Below, piece by piece: positions 21,645 through 31,639 of a DNA stretch of 53,848 bases. The translations under genes and the position numbers were made by a program. The stretch comes from Phoronis australis. Its lineage: Eukaryota > Phoronida > Phoronidae. The stretch is taken from assembly GCA_002633005.1 (NCBI GenBank), contig NMRA01001110.1, positions 1 through 53,848 on the forward strand. The letters are read 5' to 3'. Within the stretch, counting starts at the first letter, position 1, and each line of letters begins with the position of its first letter. A model generated the notes under the pieces. That model was not told the origin of the DNA and ran no database searches. It saw only the letters and a program-made list of their open reading frames with translations.

Positions 21645-23000
21645 TCTATCACTGGTCTTCTTCACACCAAGGTGCCCACCAACGATCGACTCGTGAGCTA
21701 GCGTCATAACCTGTTGTCGATATTTGACCTTGACAACTATCTGACGCAATTCTTTGGTGTTACCAGTATACTCTCGGTACAGGACCCTCTTCTGCTTCTC
21801 ATACCAGTATTGACCTCTATCACGTGTTCTTACTGGTTTGTATTTCTCAACAAGTTCCGTGAGCTTACGTAGGGAAGGATCATGTTGTTGCTCGTCCTTC
21901 ATTTGGCTGACGTCGAGACTTGCCACTCCGGATGGAGTCACTGCCAAAGGCTTAATGGGTTTTTCTCTCTTCTTAGCCTGTGCTCTAGTAGTGACTGCGG
22001 ACATGACACTACCTTGTGGCTGCCAATTGGGATCAGGATCCTTGCTGACGCCAACAGCATTCCCTATGATGAGGTCGTATATCGGTGTTCGCATACACAT
22101 AGCCTCGATTTCACCAACGAAGTATGGAGTGTCTACCTCAATCTTCGCTATGGGTAAGGATCGTACTGTCCCATCTATTAACACACAGATGTGCTGTTTC
22201 CCTGTCAGTTGACTATCTTTGAATAGGGACGTCTTCACCGCTGCACTACTGCATCCGGTGTCACGTATCATGCTTACTTTTGTTTCATTGAGGTAACCGT
22301 CACAAACGGGCATATTGTGGTCAGGAAGCTCTCTGTGGTTGTCACAGGTCCATGTCTCTACGGGTATCGATGTCCCATCGACTACTTGCAGACAGCCATC
22401 GACTACATGCATGTGCTGCTCTATTGGACTACCCTTTGCTACCACAGCTTGACACATCACCGACTTCTTGGTGTCTTCTGCCTTGGCCCGTTCCTGCTGC
22501 GAGGCAGACGATTGCTTACCTGCATCGAATCTTTTGGACTGGAAGTCTTTCATTCCACAGTCCCTTGCTAAATCACCTTTCCGATGACAATTGAAACATT
22601 CTTTGTCACCCTTGTTTCTGGTCATTGACGAACGAGGAGTCTCTGTCCTCCATTCCTCTGTGTTGCTTGGCGGTGCCTGTCTTCTGGCTACCTGTTCCAA
22701 GTCTTTCTTTGGGAACCCTTTGCCCAACAAACCAGTACAGTTGGCGTCCATATACTGTTGAGCAATGGCCAACATCCTGTCGAAGGTCTTCGGTTTCCGT
22801 TCCCTCAGGAATACGGACATCTCATGATGGCATACTCCCAGAAACTGTTCTCCGATCAGTAAGTCTCTGAGTCCATCATAAGTTGCCTCGACCTCCGCCA
22901 GTTGTGTCCATCGGTCAAAGAACCTTTTCAGTCTTGCCCCGAATTGGAACACATTTTCACCCTTTTCAGGCTTGGACTCTAAATTTCCGTCGGAACCCAT
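21645..23000 (-). pseudogene. Retrotransposon gag C-terminus, zinc knuckle and aspartic protease
   Basis: A long frame reading leftward from 23000. Residues 10-90 are gag-like (GENVFQFGARLKRFFDRW, FLRERKPKTFDRMLAIAQQY). A zinc knuckle at 135-148 keeps three Cys, but its His position is Asp (CFNCHRKGDLARDC), so it may not bind zinc. An aspartic protease follows at about 240-320 with DTGCSS at 247-252 and LIIGNAVG as the second conserved block. The end (about 380-458) enters the integrase zinc-binding domain. It is in the same frame as the segments on either side, separated by single stop codons. Confidence 0.87.
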
Positions 23001-23006
23001 CTTCGG

Positions 23007-23590
23007 TTAATTCATACCTGACGGCATGTTGTTGAACACCTGTAGACCTTTACCTGTCAACAGTGGACTCAAGTCCACAGCCCACTCCGATTTATCCCAT
23101 TTCTGGCTTGTGGGGAATGTCTCAAATCTGGCTAGAAAGGAATCCATGTCGTCGACGCGCTTGTCCAACCTTGGCAGTTTGGGACGACTGGTACGTACAC
23201 CGCTGCTTGAAGCCCCGTCACTAGGTGTCGCTTTGAGCTCAATTTGGAGTTGCAGTGTCTTCTGCTTCTCAATCTCAATAGCTTGGGGCATTTGGCTCGT
23301 TCTTGTTCGAGCTTATGTTCATACTCGGCTTGCTCTAGCTCTCGATGAGCAGGCTCTGATTGTTCCCGTGCAAGCTCTGCCTTTTCCAGTTCTTGTTTAT
23401 GGGCACGGTCTGCTTGTTCTTGTGCAAGCTTTGCCTGTTCCCGTGCAAGCTCTACCTTTTTCAGCTCTCGGTTGTGGGCGCACTCTTCACGCTCCGAGGC
23501 CTGCCGCAAGAGCTCCTCAGGGCACTTCTTTAACTCTTCACCGGTATAACCGAATTGTTTCGCTTGCGCAATATACTTTTCAAAATCCAT
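23007..23590 (-). pseudogene. Retrotransposon gag N-terminus, frameshifted
   Basis: It begins MDFEKYIAQAKQFGYTGEEL at 23590. A highly charged coiled-coil with repeated (K/E)xELAREQ units follows (about residues 30-110), as in the N-terminal region of many Metaviridae gag proteins. A frameshift near 23285 moves coding to another frame (from 23291: KLPRLDKRVDDMDSFLARFE), which ends in TAA at 23007 just before the next segment. The start lies about 130 nt inside the LTR-proximal leader. Confidence 0.78.
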
Positions 23591-23719
23591 TTTAGAGGAA
23601 GGGTATTGTTCCCAGAATGCACTTTGTTATTTAATATTCAAACGGTAATTACTGGATTCAAAACAATTCAACACAACCACGTAAACGTTTATTTAAACTA
23701 TCCTGCACTGGCCCCCAAA

Positions 23720-24606
23720 TGTCAGACGATTGACAGTGAATTCGTTTAAAAGGTAGCTATGCTTTGAGGTTGTGTGTCAATGGAGAGTGAATAATCAAAT
23801 CCAGTAATTGATTTATTATATAAACAACCCCTAATTAGACAAATGAAACCTATTGTTAATTAAGTAATCAACTACAAAGAGTAACTACGCTAGCGCCCTC
23901 TTTAAAGGTTATTTTAATCAAACAACCAAAACAATGAAATGTCTTATCTGCTATCCAAGCTAGGACTCTCCACTTGTTGGATGTCTGTACTGTTGGTGAA
24001 TCTTCGAACTACACACACTGTATAGCGACAGTGTACTTGCTGGTCACCGTCTCTGGTGATGCAACACTTGCAGGCAATTTCTTCTACTCGCGAATCTTCT
24101 TGCTGGTCACAGTCTCTGGCTGATGACGCAACACTTCAGGTAGTACCTTACTACCCATAATGCAAGTGATAAGCTCTTCGTTAACTTGCTCTTCGTTAAC
24201 CATTGCCCTTCCCAATATCATTTCTAGAATCTTCCACGAGATGGCTCTGTCGTACAATTGCCTCTGTACACTGTTGCAAGTCCTTCAACTACTATAGCGC
24301 ATCTAATTATCTTTTTGATTTCAGCACATAATATAACATTCTACTTATTTAGTGATTGGCTGATAAAAATCACCTGATCATATCCACTCGTTTTATGGCT
24401 GTTACAATTTGTTCTCAGAATATTCTAGAATCTCTAGAGTACTTTGACCCCAGAACCCATAGTTGTAAACACCATCTAAAAATAGATTTTGACGTTAAAA
24501 TACAGGTCAACAAGTCTGATCCCATGATCTAAAACTACATATGCACAAATTTTGGGCAACTTAAAATGGATCTATTCTTACTAATTACTTAATACTTATT
24601 CTGACA
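23720..24606 (-). repeat. 5' LTR of the retrotransposon, 887 bp
   Basis: Bounded by TGTCAGA (23720) and TCTGACA (24606), a 7-bp inverted terminal pair with TG...CA ends. It lies directly upstream of gag. On the minus strand it is followed by TTTGGGGGCCAGTGC, probably containing the primer-binding site. Inside (24035-24130) a block with GTCTCTGG and GATG..GCAACACTT is tandemly duplicated (about 75 bp). The partner LTR is absent, so age cannot be estimated from LTR divergence. A related fragment is at 5035-5480. Confidence 0.85.
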
Positions 24607-25560
24607 GATATGAATTGTCCCGTAAAACATGTCGGGTTTTAGGACGACCATTTACTTTGATTTAATTCAATATCTCATCTTGATACAACTTACCTTTTAC
24701 CCTTGCACTTGTGAAATACCTTCGTGACCAATTGCCATACATGTACCTTCAAGAACAAGTAAATCACTGTATTACACAGTTGCACTAGAATGTAATATGA
24801 TGAAACGACAAGAAAAAAACTAATAAAAGCATATTATATGTATGCTCGATCATGTGAAATAATACAAACATAAAATGGAAGGTTGCAATAACATCAAAAC
24901 GAAATATCTCATAGTTATCGCAATCAACACAAACGGGAAAATATTGAAAAAATATAGGTTTTTGAAAACTTAGTGACACAAAATATTCATAAAATAATAC
25001 AATATTTCTCAATGAATTCATGAAATCTTGAGAAAATGTGTAGCTTGTCTAGAGATAACATAATTAACGGATTACAATTTGGCGAGGATATTTGCACTGG
25101 AATACATAACGAAGTTCAAAACGCGGCTAGAGCTGTTTAAAGTAGGTTGGCACATGAACGGGAACCAAGTCTTTTCCCCTTTTTGCTCTTTAGTAAATGC
25201 TTAAGGCAACCATACTTCTTAATTTAATGGAACACAATAGTGCCACGAAGCCAAACATCAAGTTGAAACGTTAATTTTAAAGTGTGTCAAATGCGACAAT
25301 GCTGCCAACGTCTTTGAAAAGTTTTTCAGGGATTACAGCGAAAGATTAAGCACCGAAACACAGACCCACTTAGGAAAACGATCTTAAGCAGAACAACGGT
25401 TTTATATGCCAGTGAGAAACTAACCGTACTAAAACAGGTGATTTGGGATGAAATAAGAGTGTATTTCCCAAATCGGAGCTCATTATTTTCAATTTAATGT
25501 AAGAGTGTCTTTCTTACCCTGATGTTGTAAACCCATAACGCCTTGTTCGGTAATACTTGT
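24607..25560. other. Unassigned AT-rich DNA
   Basis: Immediately outside the LTR. Only short frames; a 78-codon Phe-rich minus frame at 24785-25021 looks fortuitous. Confidence 0.35.
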
Positions 25561-25719
25561 CTAAATTAAAACGCGGCGACCACGTGACCGTTCTATCGCT
25601 CTGATTGTCGCTCCAAGGTAAAATTCTACCATCATGCCAAGCAGCCCGACAAATACTTGAATCCTGAATTGATTAAAAGCATACCAATCACATTGGAGGT
25701 AAAGTTCTACTGACACTGG
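25561..25719 (-). CDS. Candidate terminal exon with a membrane segment
   Basis: A minus-strand acceptor (TTCATTTCCCAG) ends at 25720 and opens a 52-codon frame to a stop at 25561-25563. It has a hydrophobic stretch (IQVFVGLLGMMVEFYLGATI) followed by a basic tail (RSRGRR), as in a last transmembrane helix with a short cytoplasmic end. The LGAT...E pattern weakly recalls the second membrane helix of DEG/ENaC channels, but that assignment is uncertain. Exon-like segments at 31189-31634 on the same strand could belong to the same gene. Confidence 0.3.
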   Translation of the reverse strand, partial: PVSVELYLQCDWYAFNQFRIQVFVGLLGMMVEFYLGATIRAIERSRGRRVLI

Positions 25720-26648
25720 CTGGGAAATGAACTTTACAAGAAGAATCACCAGTCATATCTCTTGACACTTAATTGTAGTACCAGCAGCTTATTTCAAATT
25801 AATGCATAAAAGCAAACAAATGCATTTGCGTAATACCTTGTTTAAACTGTATGAATTTATTTTTAAAGCCCCATTAAATGGTCACCCAACTAAAATTAAC
25901 ATTCGTTTCACAAGTAGGTCACAAAATTTATAGCACATATCGTTTTCAAATTAGGAAGTTTCAGAAGTCTTCTATTTCTTATTTGACGTTTGGGAGTATA
26001 TCTTGCTAAACGGTAATCTATGCGGAAAATGTCCGGAATTCCTGGCATTCTATTTAATTAGATGATTTTGTTTGAGTTATTAAATATTTAAACCGTATGA
26101 TTCTGTGGGACATACCCAAAACTTTTGCAAATAATGTTTTTTTCATGTGTATTTATCAGCAGTGTGTGCATTTTCTTCGAGATGCTATGTTTATTAAAAC
26201 CGTGCATGCCACCTAATGACTTCCTGGAGAACTGCGTGTACATGTATAAGTATAATCAGGAAAAGAAGACGCACCTGACACACTTCATTTTGAAAGCAGA
26301 GTGTCACGGGAAAATTAGGATACGTGTACCTACCCATTTACATAGTAATACCATGTGAAAATGATGACACTTTCCACAATTACAAAAGGCATACTTTCAG
26401 AATTTTTTTATTATTTGTGTATTTCACTATCAAATAACGATTGCGAAATATTTGAAATTACTAGGTTTTTATGTGTCCACACTTGTTTTTCAGAGTAACA
26501 GCTGTGGCGTCTTCTGTAAAAACCGCATAAATTTACAAATTGTTTTTTTTTCCTAATTATACTTGTACACACAATTCTCCATGAAATCCCTAGGTTGCGC
26601 TATTGCTACACATTTGAATGTTTACGGTTTTAATGAGACATAGCATCT
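25720..26648. other. Unassigned AT-rich DNA
   Basis: No recognisable frame, repeat or RNA gene. The 77-codon plus frame at 26125-26358 has no supporting features. Confidence 0.35.
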
Positions 26649-27408
26649 TTAAAGGAGCATGCCACCCAAAAAACAACCTATTTTGTATCAATTTAGATCG
26701 AGTAGTTCTTCTCGATAACGGCACGTTCGGTTGCGTTACCTGACACCTGACGGCAGACGGAGGTGTTGAAAACACACAATGACGCCATTGGTATAACATG
26801 CAGTCTGTTCAGCAGTTCAGAACACGGGTTACTGGTGTAAGCTTATCGCTTGAATTCATCGTTTAACACCAATAAATCACCAAAATTCGATGCAAAACCC
26901 TAAAAATACGCCTAGTTCTTGTACGGATTTATTGATATTTGGACACACAGTAGCCTACAAAATTCGGCAAACCAATTTAGCAAGGTCAGTAGCAGGAGTT
27001 TGTGGTCTGTTCGGAGAAAAATTCGAAGCATTCTTCCGTGAAATACAGATAGGAAAACCTTGATCTGTCTTGTTTAGAGTTGTGATTTTTTGAGTTCTAA
27101 ACACGCAAAACGCTTGTTATCCCGGCCAGTGGCTCGGAACCCAATTAGGCCCGTCGCGGGTGCCGGGACTGGCGCGAACATAAACCAGCTTGAGGTAGAA
27201 ACTCAACCTCCATTCTCAAAAAGACTATAATAGTGAGCCAAAGAAGTAATATACACGCAATTATATGTGAATTAGCCACGAAAATCTACTTACATGTCGC
27301 GGGCCGCGAAGTCGGGTTACCCTTCCACAAACCTTCCGGGCAAAGGTTGTACAGTAACACTGATTTGAATAATGCATTTGTATTTCTAAATACAGATTCG
27401 TCTAGCAT

Positions 27409-28645
27409 GTCACCATCTACTATACAAAATACATCGTTTGCACAAACTACGTCGTCACCACTCCATTACAGACCTTCCTTGTGCCCGTTACTTTCGGAAC
27501 CGCCTTGGTCCCAGGTATTGCACCGGCCCCCTATTTGGATTCGAGGTGTTCTATTTTTTCTCCCCTCTCGTTTCTTTCGTGTATGCGGAGGGAGGGTGGT
27601 CAGTTTCGTACTGGCCTTGGTGACGTCAGTCCGTCGGATGAACGGCCTGGGCGACGTCACTCCGTCGGCTTAATTCCACTCCCTCCGGCTTCTGTCGCGT
27701 ACGTAATTCATTGGGCCTCATTAAAAAGTGTTAACTCTTCCTTGAGTAAACTAAATTATATACCCGGGTGTGGAAAATTGGCTTTCTTCTTTTATTCTGA
27801 TGCTAAAATTGCGATACGCTCTTTGAGCGCCATTGCGTCACCTATTGGCCAATTTCCATGCTCTTCAATCAACTCTGAGGTTGCGTACGTGTCATAACAA
27901 TTCAAAGTGGTTTCATTTCGTTACAATTTTTTGCTATTTTAATACCAGAAAACCCAATTTCAGAACAAACTCTCGAGAGATATTGCAAAATTTTAGGGAA
28001 CGGCGTGTACGTGTCACGAGTATGCACTGTTTTCAAAACGACGGCAGATTTTCCTTTGTTACAAAAGGCGGAGAATTACGAAAATAACGTTTATTAGATT
28101 CTTTAAGTCTATAAACGGCTGTAACGGGCAAGGTGAAAGTCGCTTCATTCCCAGATTTTGCAGGCTCTCCTGTAGGTTGTTAGCCCAAAGATTCAAGACG
28201 AGGTGACGAGCTGAGCACGCGGGTTGTGTGAAATTTCGTGGTCTAACGGAGCTCTACACACGGCTACCTCAGAAGCTAGCTGGCTTTCTACCTCGGTGTG
28301 TACATTTTTGATGCAACTTTTGTAAATACATCTGTATACTTTGTGCACTATGCAATATTTTAAATGCATTCTTAGTTTTCACTTGAAAGAATATATGATT
28401 ACCGTACTTAAGTTGTGTTACGGCACGGTCAAGTGTTCTGGAAAGAAATTTGTACTGCCCGGGGAAGCATCCCGCAGCCGCAAACGTTGCCTTCTAAAAT
28501 CTGACGGGGACACATTCCGCTTGAAGCTTTGAACACAGTCTCTTCAAGAAGTATTCCTGTGTCTTGCGATGAACACCAATGTTCACTTTTAGGTGTACCT
28601 ACCCCCCCTCGGGGTTTCCCACTAGCTGCTACGGGTAACAGCTAG
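27409..28645. mobile_element. 1,237-bp insertion with 6-bp target-site duplication
   Basis: TAGCAT at 27403-27408 is repeated at 28646-28651, while the uninterrupted copy 2 has a single TAGCATG at the matching place (about 34560). The inserted DNA holds the dispersed repeat 27730-28240 and ends with a small hairpin, CTAGCTG...CAGCTAG. No enzyme is encoded. The frames on both strands here (up to 146 codons) overlap each other and look fortuitous. Confidence 0.72.
27730..28240. repeat. Dispersed repeat, partner of 19420-20010
   Basis: Collinear with 19420-20010 through the shared blocks listed there, roughly 65-75% identical by eye. It forms the core of the 27409-28645 insertion. Confidence 0.7.
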
Positions 28646-29265
28646 TAGCATATAAAATTGAGTAATTCTTTCACCACAGCTTTCAGTCAGCAAACACTGA
28701 ATTAGCATGCGCTCTCACGGCCTCTGTGCCCCGTCAATTAGCTTTATTGCCAGCACCAAAAGCCGGTAACGTAGTGGTTTATTTATTGCTGGCTTCTCAA
28801 TATTTGCACTCATGAATACTTCAAAGGCGTTACAAATTGTATCTAATGAGACAGGCATTGTTTCAGTTTTATATAAGCATTGGTTAGGATGAGAATAATT
28901 CATTTTGAAACAAAACGCAGAGAAGTACACGTCTACATGGCAACTCGCCCGACGCCAATCCCGACTTAGTCAAGAGCTCACCCGACGAAGACTTCACAGG
29001 TCGGATCGTTTGGTTTCACAGGCTATCAGTTTGAACCGGAATACACTGATCAAGGAATACTAGTGAGGGGCCGTGAACATGCACAGGCAACGGAAGGTAA
29101 GGATAGTTCTTTGGTAAGCCGGAATTCGTCAGAGAAATCACTGTCGACGAAATGCCGGCAACAGACACGGACACATTTTACGGTCTCTTACTTGCTATTA
29201 ACAGCTTACCTTTTATTCTTCACTAAAGTGAGCTACTTTCTAAACATTTTGGGCTCTCGAGGAAG

Positions 29266-29640
29266 TCGAAAAAACGATATACTCGCTTTCTTCGCAGCAT
29301 CATAGTTTGGACAAGCGGGAACAATGCACATCGATATAGCGACATTTATTCTACAGACGAACCACTGACGTAGCTGCGTCGTTTCTAACCTTCATCACAG
29401 ATTAACGCAACACCTCTCAGCAAGATGAGGTCGACCGTTTAAGAGGCAACGTGGATATAGGGCGATTAAGACGAAAAAAAATACTAATTAGATCGGGTGG
29501 CAGTTTAAAGTTACTAAGATTTGTTACCATTGCTTTTCACAATGACAATTTTCACGTGATATTATGTTTGGTTTTGCATCAAAATTTAACATGACATCCT
29601 TTAGGTTCCCTTTACGCACTTTTGCATACTTGGTGGCATT
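29266..29640. other. Unassigned DNA
   Basis: Nothing recognised between the transposon copy and the simple-repeat zone. Confidence 0.4.
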
Positions 29641-29890
29641 CAAATATGCATTCATGCATACATACATGTATGTAGGCATACATACATAAATACATAAAGA
29701 AATGTACATGAATGCATACATGCATGCGTACATGTATGAATACATCCACACATGCATGTTAACGCACACGTCCATGCATACATACGTGCACACATGCACA
29801 CGCAAATATCAATACATACATACATTCGTACGTCAACACAAAATTCACATAATACATTCATAAAACCAACATACATGCAACATGCTTACA
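29641..29890. repeat. CATACATG-rich simple-repeat zone
   Basis: An imperfect array of ATAC, CATG and CATGTATG units. Frames crossing it on both strands are low-complexity (Cys/Met/Tyr-rich or His/Thr-rich) and are artefacts of the repeat. Confidence 0.85.
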
Positions 29891-29994
29891 TACACTGTAT
29901 AAATACGTGGGTTTTCTCATTATATAAGTTCTTTTTATATTTCGATGACATTGAAAAACGCAATCAATACAAACACCACTGTCTGATGCATTAA

Positions 29995-30085
29995 GATGAA
30001 ACTTTATCACTACAACCACCAATACAACTACAACAACGGCAACAACAAGAACAATAACTACAACAACAACAACTTCATATACTAC
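29995..30085. repeat. AAC-type trinucleotide repeat
   Basis: An interrupted (CAA/AAC) array. It produces Asn-rich and Val-rich frames that are not genes. Confidence 0.85.
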
Positions 30086-30089
30086 TCTC

Positions 30090-31180
30090 ATTTCTGTTTC
30101 TACCTCTACAGCTTTCAGAGGCTGGTTAAAGAGTACCCTTCTACTCCACTTTACTTACATAAGTATACGACCCAGTTCCCCAAACTTCATGTGCAGAATC
30201 TGTACACTCTCCCTTTGGACATATGTATCTATAACAGAAGACATTCGTTATACATAAGCGAAACTACTGTTTCAAGTGCGACCACTTTCAAGAAAGAAGC
30301 TTCTAAGTTCATTTCTGTAGCTCCAATGAACTTGTACTGACATTGGACATCCATTCTCACTTATAGAAATATCGCCCACGACAGCAGCATGCACTGTCTG
30401 GTCGTTACGAAATAACGCATTAAATAGCAATGTCGTTCAACTTCTAGTATACGAAGCTTACTTTGAACATGCAAATGTGGTTCTAAAAAGTATCTTTAAA
30501 GCACTACTCTAACCACATTTAGGACATACATCGGTATATGTCACTTCCTTTGGCATACTACATGATTGCAGGACAAAGGAAGTTGTGTCGCACTTCCGTA
30601 GTGAAGACAGGGAAGAGTTCAATAACTTTAGCTCCACCCTAAAAAACGAGATCTCGCAAGATGGCAACGTATTTTGAATAAGTCGCACGTTACTTTAAAT
30701 CCCCGCGAGACAGTTATTGAATTTTACCCTGACTATTCGTGGCAACGTGTTGATGGACATTTTTGAGCGATCAAAGAATACAAGCATATTCGGGTGTAAT
30801 TGTTGCTAAGTTATTCCACATGTTTTGATACTTCATTTCACTTATTAACTCTGTCACTTGCCCGTAAACTATATGTGATGCTATGAGCTGAGTATATACT
30901 GCCGAGTAAACATGTACTAACTCGGTGCAGCATAATAACACACCTACAGTGTATGTAACATACGTGGTGTGACTTTATCAGTGGTTGCAACCCTTCCTCT
31001 GTTTGCAACCGCACAGCCAATTTCACTCTCCCAAAGTGAAGGGAACATTTCGTAAGTTTCTTTGCGTATATGCGTTTTCATTACATTTTGCTAAGTTCAT
31101 TAACGTTTTGTGGTATTCAGCAGGGGACCTTTGACTGATGAATAATTGGCTGGTGTTTAAATTGAAAATTATAACCAATG
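30090..31180. other. Unassigned AT-rich DNA
   Basis: No recognisable gene, repeat or RNA. It lies 3' (minus strand) of the Cys-rich exon-like segments and could be their intron or UTR. Confidence 0.35.
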
Positions 31181-31188
31181 TCACTCAC

Positions 31189-31290
31189 ACAGCAATCCGA
31201 AAACAAAGCCCATTTATTCTGGCACTTGCTCATCAGTATGCATGTATTTGTCTTAGAAAAGCAGGCTTGTCCACAGTTATCCAAAAGACA
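31189..31290 (-). CDS. Candidate exon, 34 codons with seven Cys
   Basis: Minus strand. It is preceded by TTACCGCAG and followed by GTGAGT (31188-31183), exactly 102 nt and open in phase 0. The product begins CLLDNCGQACFSKTNTC and ends with a CC pair, seven Cys in 34 residues, a density typical of extracellular disulphide domains. The upstream pyrimidine tract is weak. I cannot name the domain. The phase does not fit directly with the segment at 31547-31634, so another exon would have to lie between them. Confidence 0.35.
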
Positions 31291-31546
31291 CTGCGGTAAT
31301 ATTTTATTTGCAGCTCAACCTACCTCGTACTTTCAGCTGTGCCTTTTTAAAACTACGTGTACATGTATGAAAGGGTTTTTTAAGGTAATAATTTCATTTT
31401 ATGTTTGAAAATAAAACCGGCAACACGTGAGTGAAAGAAACCAATACTTAGCTTTGTAATATGGTTTCCGTTAATAGTTTTTCACGCTTGGCTGTTTTAG
31501 TGTTCATGTAATGTGTACTTTCACGCTGTAAAATAATCACACTCAC

Positions 31547-31634
31547 GGCTGGCTTTGTTCCCGATAATTGCTATAGAAGGCTGCACTGCATTGTCCAGTT
31601 GCGTCGCTGTTCAACGGTTGACAGAAGAGTGAAC
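31547..31634 (-). CDS. Candidate internal exon, Cys-containing
   Basis: Minus strand. An acceptor (CCTTTCATGTACATTTCAG) and a donor (GTGAGT at 31546-31541) bound 88 nt with one open frame. The product includes SLFCQPLNSDATGQCSAAFY and ends near YREQSQP. The C...D..G.C.A spacing loosely recalls the first half of a Kunitz-type domain, with two extra residues between the Cys. This is a weak resemblance only. Confidence 0.33.
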
Positions 31635-31639
31635 CTGAA

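Larger units (their letters stand above)
20979..24606 (-). mobile_element. LTR retrotransposon, 5' half (LTR-gag-PR-integrase), Gmr1-like order
   Basis: On the minus strand the order is LTR (24606-23720), gag (from 23590), zinc knuckle, aspartic protease, integrase (to 20979). After the interrupting TIR element, the integrase tail and RT follow at 15790-14912. Integrase upstream of RT combined with Gypsy-type integrase and GPY/F sequence matches the published Gmr1-like group of Ty3/Gypsy elements. RNase H and the 3' LTR are missing beyond 14838. Nonsense changes and a gag frameshift show it is inactive. Confidence 0.85.
26649..29265 (-). mobile_element. THAP-type DNA-transposon relative, copy 1 (interrupted)
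   Basis: 26649-27408 and 28646-29265 together align to 33784-35132 with high similarity, in the same order and direction. Both copies begin TTAAAGGAG and contain GACACCTGACGGCAGACGGAGG, CCCGGCCAGTGGCTCGGAAC and TTATATAAGCATTGGTTAGG in common. A 1.24-kb insertion splits this copy. The minus strand near 29150 retains part of the THAP-like frame, but with more damage than copy 2. The TTAA start would fit a Kolobok- or piggyBac-like duplication, but the far end is not defined. Confidence 0.7.

Noticed and set aside
21838-22212. Plus-strand frames of 124 and 91 codons
   Set aside because: Antisense to the protease-coding segment of the retrotransposon.
23026-23595. 189-codon plus-strand frame
   Set aside because: Antisense to the coiled-coil gag frame; its Val/Leu/Ala runs mirror the repeated charged codons on the other strand.
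27233-27673. 146-codon plus-strand frame
   Set aside because: It crosses the insertion border at 27409, starting in one repeat and ending in another, and overlaps frames on both strands.
29524-29876. Cys/Met-rich minus-strand frames
   Set aside because: Produced by the CATACATG simple repeat.
29996-30340. 114-codon Asn-rich plus frame
   Set aside because: Its first half is the AAC microsatellite and the second half has no motif.
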